Below are positions 58,290 to 64,000 of a stretch of DNA of 64,000 nucleotides, piece by piece (the first letter of the stretch is position 1; each line of letters starts with the position of its first letter). The stretch lies in NCBI GenBank assembly GCA_964637875.1, contig CAZWXK010000006.1, positions 17,404 through 81,403 of the forward strand, read 5' to 3'. Position numbers and translations under genes: made by a program. The stretch is from UBA5972 sp964637875 (GTDB taxonomy: Bacteria; Pseudomonadota; Alphaproteobacteria; Rhodobacterales; Rhodobacteraceae). The notes beneath the pieces are model-generated. The model saw only the letters and a program-made list of their open reading frames with translations, was not told the DNA's origin and did not search any database.

Positions 58290-59669
58290 TCAGACATTGA
58301 CCAGCAGATGTTCGCGTTCCCAGGGGCTGATGACCTGAAAGAACTCGTCCTGCTCGGCCCATTTGACGGCGGCATAGACATCGCAGAATTCGGGGCTGAG
58401 GACCTCGGCCAGCGCCTTTGAATCCTCGAATGCCAGCAGCGCCTCGCGCAGGCTGCGGGGCAGATCGTCCTCGGTTGCATAGGCGCTGCCGGTTATCTGG
58501 GCGCGGGGCTCGGTCCCTTCGGTCAGGCCCAGAAACCCGCAGGCCAGGCTGGCGGCGATGCCCAGATAGGGGTTGCAGTCCATCCCGGCCAGACGGTTTT
58601 CGATGCGCGTGGCCGCGGGCGGGGCGATGGGCACGCGCAGCCCCGTCGTGCGGTTGTCGCGCCCCCATTCAAGGTTCACGGGTGCCGAATGGTCGGGCAC
58701 GTAACGGCGGTAGGAATTCACATAGGGCGCGATGATCGCGATGGCCGAGGGCAGGTGGTTCTGCAGCCCCGCAATGAAATGCCGGAAGGCCGAGGATTCG
58801 CGCCCCTTGCCATCGGTAAAGATGTTGGCGCCCGTTTCGATGTCGATGATCGAATGGTGGATATGCATGGCCGAGCCGGGCTGATCCTGCATCGGCTTGG
58901 CCATGAAGGTGGCATAGCATTTGTGGCGCAGCGCCGCCTCGCGGATCAGGCGCTTGAAATAGAACACCTGGTCGGCCAGCTGCACCGGGTCGCCATGGGG
59001 GAGGTTGATCTCGATCTGCCCGGCGCCGCCTTCGTGGATGATGGTGTCGATCTCGAACCCCATCGCCTCGGCGAAATCATAGATGTCGTCGATGATCGGG
59101 CCGTATTCATCGACCGCGCTCATCGAATAGCCCTGGCTGGCGGCCACGCGCCGGCCCGAGCGGCCAAAGGGCGGCTCGATCGGGCGCGACGGGTCGGTGT
59201 TGGGGGCAACGATGTAGAATTCCAGTTCCGGCGCGACGATCGGCGCCCAGCCCTTTTCGGCATAAAGAGAAACCACCCGTTTCAGAACGTTGCGCGGGGC
59301 GAATGGCACGGGGTTGCCGTTCTGGTCGTCGATATTGTGGATGATCTGGATGGTCGGATCCGGCGCCCAGGGGGCGGCAACGGCGGTGTCGAAATCGGGC
59401 GTCAGCACCATGTCCGGGTCGGTATAGCGGTTTTCTCCGCCGAAATCGGCCCAGCCGCCGGTGATCGTCTGGTAAAAGATCGAATCCGGCAGATACATCC
59501 GTTTCGAACGGGCGAATTTCGCCGCCGGCATGGCCTTGCCGCGCGAAATGCCGGGGATGTCGGCGATGATGCATTCGACCTCTTCCACCCGGCGGCCGTC
59601 GATATATTCCTGCGCGGGTGTTGGCAGTCTTTCGATCCAGCTGTCTGATTTTCCGGTCATGTCAGTCAT
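58290..59669 (-). CDS. Glutamine-synthetase-family gamma-glutamyl ligase 1
   Basis: A 459-residue type III/PuuA-like glutamine synthetase. Metal and ATP site motifs are visible: PELEFYIV near 150, GGAGQIEINLPHGDP near 220, MHIHHSI near 275 and VNSYRRYVPDHSAP near 325. PuuA-type enzymes ligate glutamate to amines such as putrescine rather than ammonia; the lack of the adenylylation site and the neighbouring amidotransferase favour that. ATG 59669 has a strong AAGGGGGGG upstream and overlaps the amidotransferase stop by 8 bases. Confidence 0.87.
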   Translation of the reverse strand: MTDMTGKSDSWIERLPTPAQEYIDGRRVEEVECIIADIPGISRGKAMPAAKFARSKRMYLPDSIFYQTITGGWADFGGENRYTDPDMVLTPDFDTAVAAPWAPDPTIQIIHNIDDQNGNPVPFAPRNVLKRVVSLYAEKGWAPIVAPELEFYIVAPNTDPSRPIEPPFGRSGRRVAASQGYSMSAVDEYGPIIDDIYDFAEAMGFEIDTIIHEGGAGQIEINLPHGDPVQLADQVFYFKRLIREAALRHKCYATFMAKPMQDQPGSAMHIHHSIIDIETGANIFTDGKGRESSAFRHFIAGLQNHLPSAIAIIAPYVNSYRRYVPDHSAPVNLEWGRDNRTTGLRVPIAPPAATRIENRLAGMDCNPYLGIAASLACGFLGLTEGTEPRAQITGSAYATEDDLPRSLREALLAFEDSKALAEVLSPEFCDVYAAVKWAEQDEFFQVISPWEREHLLVNV

Positions 59670-60381
59670 TGCCCCCCCTTGGGCCTGTCTGGGAATGGGC
59701 CTGTTTGAAAAAGGCGGCGATCTGATCGGCAACGCGGCCGGCATCCAGAGGTCGGTCGCCTCGGGCCAGCGCCTGTTGCAGCAGATCGTCGGGCACCACC
59801 CCCTTGCCGCGGGTGCGGATCAGGCCGGCCACGAATTCGGGGCTGAATTCGGGATGCGGCTGATAGCTGAGCGCGCGCGGCGCGGCCTTGTCGCCATAGG
59901 CCAGCGCGGCGATCGCACAATGGGGGCTGGTGCCGATGACATGGGCATCGGGCGGCAGTTCGCTCACCTGATCCTGATGCCAGGCGTTCAGCACGAGATG
60001 GCCGATCTCGCCATCATATTCGGTTGGCCCGACCGCCCAGCCGCCCGGAAATTTCTCGACCTTGCCGCCCACCGCCTGGGCCAGGATCTGGTGACCGAAA
60101 CAGATGCCCACGATGGGCACGCCCGCGCCATAGGCCTTGCGCAGGAATTCTTCGAGCCGCGGGATCCAGGGCAGATCCTCATAGGCGCCGTGGCGCGAGC
60201 CGGTTATCAGCCAGCCATCGGCGTCATGCACGCTATCGGGAAACACGCCATCAACCACCGGCCAGGTCTGAAAGTCGAAACCGTGGCCGGCCAGAAGGCG
60301 CGCAAACATGTCCGGGTAGTCCCCGAAATCGGCAGCCAGCGCATCGGGCGCGTGGCCGGTTTGCAGTATTCCGATTTTCAT
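59662..60381 (-). CDS. Class I glutamine amidotransferase-like hydrolase
   Basis: A 239-residue class I glutamine amidotransferase domain standing alone. The nucleophile is Cys94 in GICFGHQ; His175 and Glu177 in QPHPEFS complete the triad. As a free-standing enzyme between two gamma-glutamyl ligases it may hydrolyse gamma-glutamyl products, in the way PuuD does, although its sequence is closer to GMP-synthase-like amidotransferases than to PuuD itself. Confidence 0.87.
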   Translation of the reverse strand: MKIGILQTGHAPDALAADFGDYPDMFARLLAGHGFDFQTWPVVDGVFPDSVHDADGWLITGSRHGAYEDLPWIPRLEEFLRKAYGAGVPIVGICFGHQILAQAVGGKVEKFPGGWAVGPTEYDGEIGHLVLNAWHQDQVSELPPDAHVIGTSPHCAIAALAYGDKAAPRALSYQPHPEFSPEFVAGLIRTRGKGVVPDDLLQQALARGDRPLDAGRVADQIAAFFKQAHSQTGPRGGND

Positions 60382-60462
60382 CGATCACCTGTTCGTGGAT
60401 TTGATCAAATTGCTAGCAGACTGTCATCCGCAGGTCCAGAGCGGGGCGTCAAGGCGCCCGCA

Positions 60463-61821
60463 TCAAAGCGCCCGCATCAATGTGGAAAACTCCAGCGCCG
60501 CGTCGGCATCTTGCAGGCGGGCCATTTCCTGGCGCTTGCACAGCACCATGTTGCGGATCAGTTCCTGCGGGAAAAGTCGGGCAATCAGGGGGTCGGTTTC
60601 GAATCGCGCGATGGCCCCTTCCCAGGTGGCGGGCAGCTGCGGGGCGCTGGCCTGATAGGCATTGCCCGTGACCGGCGGGGGGGGTGTCATTTCTTCCTCG
60701 ATGCCGATCAGGGCCGCGCCCAGAATGGCGGTCAGCATCAGATAAGGATTGGCATCGCCTCCGGCAACGCGGTGTTCGATGCGCCGCGCAACCGGGCTGC
60801 CGCCGGGGATGCGGATCGCGGCGGTGCGGTTTTCATAGCCCCAGGCGGCGGCGGTGGGGGCGTGGCTGTCAGGTGTCAGGCGGCGATAGCTGTTGCCATG
60901 GGGCGCAAAGACCAGCGCACAGGCAGGCATGGCCGCCAGCAGCCCGGCGACCGCATGGCGCAGCGCGTCGGCCCCCCGCGCGGTGCCGTCGTCAAGGATG
61001 TTTTCCCAGGCCTCGTCCAGCACCGAAAAATGCACATGCATCCCGTTGCCCGGCTGATCGACATAGGGTTTGGCCATGAAGCTGGCATGCATCCCGTGCT
61101 TGCGGGCGATCCCCTTGACCGCCATGCGGAACAGCACCGCGTCATCCGCCGCCTTGAGCGCGTCATCCACATGCACAAGGTTGATCTCGAACTGCCCCGG
61201 GCCGGCCTCGGAAATGGCGGCGTCGGCGGGAATATCCATCTCGGCGCAGGCGGCATAAAGATCGGTAAAAAAGGCGTCGAATTCGTCAAGCCCCGCCAGC
61301 GACAGCACATCGAGCGCCGCAAGCGGCTGGCCGGTTGCCGGCGATCGCGGCGGGGCGGGCAGGGCCGCGCTGCCGTCAAGCAGGTAGAATTCCATCTCGG
61401 TAGCAACCACCGGCGTCAGGGCACGCGCGCGATAGCGCTCAAGCACCGCCTTCAGCGCATGGCGCGCGTCACCCTGAAATGGCGTGCCGTCATCATTGAA
61501 CATCCACAGCGGCAACAGGGCCGAAAGGGTATCGAACCAGCTGATCGGCACAAGGCCGCGCTCGGTCGGGCGCAGGGTGCCGTCGGCGTCGCCTGTGTCA
61601 AACACCAGCGGGCTGTCATGGATGTCGGCCCCCCATATATCGACATTCAGCGCCGAGAGCGGCATGCGCAACCCGCCCGAAAAGGCCTTGGAGGCATGTG
61701 TCGCAGGCACCCGCTTGCCGCGCGCGATGCCGTTCAGGTCAAAGGCGGCCAGCCGCAGCGCCCGGATGTCGCCCCGGATGTCGCCATCTGCGTTCAGCCA
61801 TTCGATGTCACCTGTCCCCAT
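60463..61821 (-). CDS. Glutamine-synthetase-family gamma-glutamyl ligase 2
   Basis: A 452-residue paralogue of the upstream-facing ligase. VVATEMEFYLLD near 140, GPGQFEINLVHVDD near 205, MHVHFSVLDE near 265 and PHGNSYRRLTPDSHAP near 310 match the same catalytic blocks. The two ligases are clearly diverged (for example EMEFYLL versus ELEFYIV), suggesting different amine substrates. ATG 61821 (MGTGDIEWL) is chosen; the frame is open for 47 further codons of low-complexity sequence upstream. Confidence 0.85.
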   Translation of the reverse strand: MGTGDIEWLNADGDIRGDIRALRLAAFDLNGIARGKRVPATHASKAFSGGLRMPLSALNVDIWGADIHDSPLVFDTGDADGTLRPTERGLVPISWFDTLSALLPLWMFNDDGTPFQGDARHALKAVLERYRARALTPVVATEMEFYLLDGSAALPAPPRSPATGQPLAALDVLSLAGLDEFDAFFTDLYAACAEMDIPADAAISEAGPGQFEINLVHVDDALKAADDAVLFRMAVKGIARKHGMHASFMAKPYVDQPGNGMHVHFSVLDEAWENILDDGTARGADALRHAVAGLLAAMPACALVFAPHGNSYRRLTPDSHAPTAAAWGYENRTAAIRIPGGSPVARRIEHRVAGGDANPYLMLTAILGAALIGIEEEMTPPPPVTGNAYQASAPQLPATWEGAIARFETDPLIARLFPQELIRNMVLCKRQEMARLQDADAALEFSTLMRAL

Positions 61822-62012
61822 CCTCGACCCTGCCCGTTCATGCCAGCTGTATTCGGCCCCATGCGGGCCGCCATGGCCTGCGGATGGCCCGCGGATGGCC
61901 CGTGCTGCCCGTCCGCATCCTTTTGCGGCCGTCCGGCGCATCTTTCCCGCCTGGCGGGGCAAAGGTCAATCCTGAAAGGGGGGGGCGATCCCGGACGGGG
62001 CCTGTCGGTCGG

Positions 62013-62807
62013 CTATTGGCCCGAATCGCCGTTCGAACCGTCGCCCGGTCCATTGACCTGGCCTGCCGTTCCCGCCGAGGCCGAAAACCATTTCGCCGCG
62101 AGGGTCTGGAGCGTGCCGTCACGGGCCATCTGTGTGAGAGCGGCGTTGATGCTGCCCTGCAATGCACCGCTGCCACCTGGCAGCGCGACGGCAATCGGCC
62201 CCTCGGCGTCCAGGCCACGGGCCGCGATCGACAGCTGGTCCGGCCGTTGTGCGACCATCCGTTCGAGATAGGCCTGGTCGGCGACCAACCCCGCCACCTC
62301 GCCCAGCTCGACATCCCGGATTGCCTGTGCGGGGTCGTCATAACTGACCGGCGACCATCCCTTTTCGGCCACCCAGCGTGCTGCCCTGGTGCCCGAAATG
62401 ACGGCAACAGCCGTGCCGCGCGGGGGCATCTGGCGGTCGGCGGAAACCAGCATCGCGGCCGGCATCGCCCCCAGATAGGGGCGCGAATAGGCTATCGCGC
62501 CACCATCCCCGTTGCTGTCCTTGCCCGGCAGCTCCCGCGCCGAGAGAACGGCATCGAAATCGCCGTTCGCAAGGCCGGGGATCAGTTCATCCCATGGCAC
62601 CGGCTGGAAATCGCACGCCAGCCCGGCACGCGCGCACAACAGCTGCATGAGATCGGCCTCGAATCCCCGCACCTCGCCGTCCTCGTCGAGGTAATTGTAG
62701 GGGGGGAAATCGGCGACTGTGGCAAAGATCACCGTCTCGCCTGCCCGCGCGGTTGACGCGGCAAGGGCAAGGATCAGCGCGATGATGGGCGTGGCAAATG
62801 ATTTCAT
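62013..62807 (-). CDS. Periplasmic solute-binding protein (amino-acid/polar ligand type)
   Basis: A 264-residue family 3 extracellular binding protein. The signal peptide is MKSFATPIIALILALAASTARA. The first lobe reads FATVADFPPYNYLDEDGEVRGFEADLM, typical for amino-acid or amine receptors, and two cysteines (CARAGLAC) may form a disulfide. No permease genes are next to it. It is 191 bases from ligase 2 and on the same strand, consistent with uptake or sensing of the substrate of the ligase pathway. Confidence 0.85.
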   Translation of the reverse strand: MKSFATPIIALILALAASTARAGETVIFATVADFPPYNYLDEDGEVRGFEADLMQLLCARAGLACDFQPVPWDELIPGLANGDFDAVLSARELPGKDSNGDGGAIAYSRPYLGAMPAAMLVSADRQMPPRGTAVAVISGTRAARWVAEKGWSPVSYDDPAQAIRDVELGEVAGLVADQAYLERMVAQRPDQLSIAARGLDAEGPIAVALPGGSGALQGSINAALTQMARDGTLQTLAAKWFSASAGTAGQVNGPGDGSNGDSGQ

Positions 62808-63077
62808 GGCCGTGCGATCTCTTTCCCCGGGCGAATGTTCCGACAATCTGGCCCAAGGGCATCGACCATGCTTCATGGCCGATTCCGGCTCGGGCGAGGG
62901 TTTCTCCATCAGGCCGAGGATGCCCTGCAATTGTGGCAATCGCGGGGCGGAAACGTGGAAATGTCGAAACATGTCGCCCGGATTTCCCGTTCCCACGGGG
63001 CGTAGCGGCATCATTGAAATTTGTCCCGTGCTGGGTTACGGGAGGAGACGGGAGAAAATAAGTAGAGGAATACCGAA
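62808..63077. other. Divergent promoter region before glutaryl-CoA dehydrogenase
   Basis: A 270-base space between divergent genes. It holds a small hairpin TCCCGT/ACGGGA (63024-63029 with 63038-63043) just before the ribosome site of the dehydrogenase (AGAGGA, 63064-63069). No clear operator or further gene was recognised. Confidence 0.5.
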
Positions 63078-64000
63078 ATGACGATGCCGCCGCCGCTCAA
63101 GCCCAAGGATGCCCCGGATCTGTCCTCGTTCAACTGGGAAGATCCGTTCCTTCTGGACACCCAGCTCGAGGAAGACGAGCGCATGATCAGGGAGTCCGCG
63201 CGCAGCTTTGCGCAGGAGAAACTGCAGCCGCGCATCATCGAGGCCTATCGCGAGGAAAAGGCCGACCCCGGCATCTTTCGCGAAATGGGCGCGATGGGGC
63301 TGCTGGGCACCACCATCCCCGAGGAATATGGCGGACTTGGCGCGGGCTATGTGTCCTACGGGCTGGTTGCGCGCGAGATCGAGCGCGTGGACAGCGGATA
63401 TCGCTCGATGATGAGCGTACAGTCCTCGCTGGTGATGTATCCGATCTATGCCTATGGCAGCGAGGAACAGCGCCGCAAATACCTGCCGAAACTGGCCTCG
63501 GGTGAATGGATCGGCTGTTTCGGCCTGACCGAACCCGACGCCGGATCGGACCCCGGCAGCATGCAGACGCGGGCCGAAAAGGTACAGGGCGGATATGTGC
63601 TGCGCGGCAACAAGATGTGGATCTCGAACAGCCCCATTGCCGACCTGTTCGTCGTCTGGGCAAAATCCGATGCCCATGGTGGGAAGATCCGCGGTTTCAT
63701 CCTGGAAAAGGGAATGAAGGGCCTGTCCACGCCCAAGATCAAGGGCAAGCTGTCCTTGCGCGCATCCATCACCGGCGAGATCGTGATGGACGGCGTCGAG
63801 GTCGGCGAAGACGCGCTGCTGCCCCATGTCGAGGGGCTCAAGGGGCCGTTCGGTTGCCTCAACCGCGCGCGTTATGGCATTGCTTGGGGGGTGATGGGCG
63901 CGGCCGAATTCTGCTGGCATGCCGCACGTCAATACGGGCTGGACCGCAAGCAGTTCGGCAAGCCGCTGGCCGGCATGCAGCTGTATCAGAAGAAACTGGC
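63078..64000 (+). CDS. gcdH: Glutaryl-CoA dehydrogenase, 3' end outside the window
   Basis: 307 codons are visible of an acyl-CoA dehydrogenase that reads as the glutaryl-CoA type, which oxidises and decarboxylates glutaryl-CoA to crotonyl-CoA in lysine and tryptophan catabolism. The sequence contains FNWEDPFLLDTQLEEDERMIR, LGTTIPEEYGGLGAGYVSYGL and the FAD-site GCFGLTEPDAGSDPGSM near 145-160, followed by KMWISNSPIADLFVVWAK. The end KQFGKPLAGMQLYQKKLA breaks off at the window edge, before the catalytic glutamate. AGAGGA precedes ATG 63078 by 8 bases. Confidence 0.93.
   Translation, partial: MTMPPPLKPKDAPDLSSFNWEDPFLLDTQLEEDERMIRESARSFAQEKLQPRIIEAYREEKADPGIFREMGAMGLLGTTIPEEYGGLGAGYVSYGLVAREIERVDSGYRSMMSVQSSLVMYPIYAYGSEEQRRKYLPKLASGEWIGCFGLTEPDAGSDPGSMQTRAEKVQGGYVLRGNKMWISNSPIADLFVVWAKSDAHGGKIRGFILEKGMKGLSTPKIKGKLSLRASITGEIVMDGVEVGEDALLPHVEGLKGPFGCLNRARYGIAWGVMGAAEFCWHAARQYGLDRKQFGKPLAGMQLYQKKL

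Noticed and set aside
59530..62271. A 913-codon open frame antisense to the ligase/amidotransferase genes
   Set aside because: It is opposite to three genes with clear catalytic motifs, has no family resemblance and arises from GC-rich codon bias in the complementary frame.
63024..63043. Operator for a LysR-type regulator before gcdH
   Set aside because: The small hairpin lies at the ribosome site rather than at a promoter, and no LysR gene is adjacent in the window.

Overview
The window looks like a GC-rich alphaproteobacterial chromosome of the Rhodobacteraceae/Paracoccaceae, most like Paracoccus or a close relative. Three things point there: a complete beta-hydroxyaspartate cycle locus (bhcRABCD), a nosRZDFYLX operon with a Tat-type (clade I) nosZ and nosX, and a full Rhodobacter-type gene transfer agent (GTA) cluster. 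The cell-cycle regulator gcrA also fits. No rRNA, tRNA or CRISPR was seen. There are three 100-N assembly gaps (13435-13534, 55466-55565, 58190-58289). The first two are flanked by identical sequence and look like unresolved contig overlaps.

Layout. 1-2.05 kb: a LolA-like periplasmic protein and an outer-membrane beta-barrel protein, probably the end of an MMPL/RND exporter operon. 2.08-7.4 kb: divergent bhcR and bhcABCD for glyoxylate/glycolate assimilation. 7.5-11.3 kb: a TRAP transporter whose small subunit is fused to a TM2 domain and a long coiled coil. 11.5-13.2 kb: a small metal-response island with a CorE-like ECF sigma factor, a sigma2-less relative and a His/Cys-rich metal-binding protein. 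The last two genes carry the same ECF-type promoter. 13.6-22.5 kb: nosRZDFYLX behind an FNR/NNR box. 22.5-23.8 kb: an NsrR-like regulator and a Gly/Met-rich secreted protein. 24-30.2 kb, minus strand: ptsP, lysC, an SDR, DUF1178, Nudix and gcrA. 30.4-34.3 kb: an ABC-2 permease, acpP, fabF and mltG.

34.3-50.2 kb: the GTA cluster, g1 to g15 in order, followed by a DUF2793 tail-fibre-like gene and a DUF7742-like gene. It is preceded by a near-consensus sigma70 promoter and a terminator-like leader hairpin. Three of its intergenic spaces hold copies of a palindromic repeat. A second 64-bp subfamily of the same repeat flanks cysS.

50.3-55.4 kb: cysE, cysS, cimA and a squalene/phytoene-synthase-like gene. 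cysS is preceded by a 14-codon, probably leaderless uORF with four Cys codons and two mutually exclusive RNA pairings. This is a strong candidate for cysteine-dependent attenuation. 55.6-62.8 kb, minus strand: a DegT aminotransferase, glycerate 2-kinase, two glutamine-synthetase-like ligases around a class I glutamine amidotransferase, and a periplasmic solute-binding protein. Together they suggest gamma-glutamylation-based amine catabolism. 63.1-64 kb: the start of glutaryl-CoA dehydrogenase.
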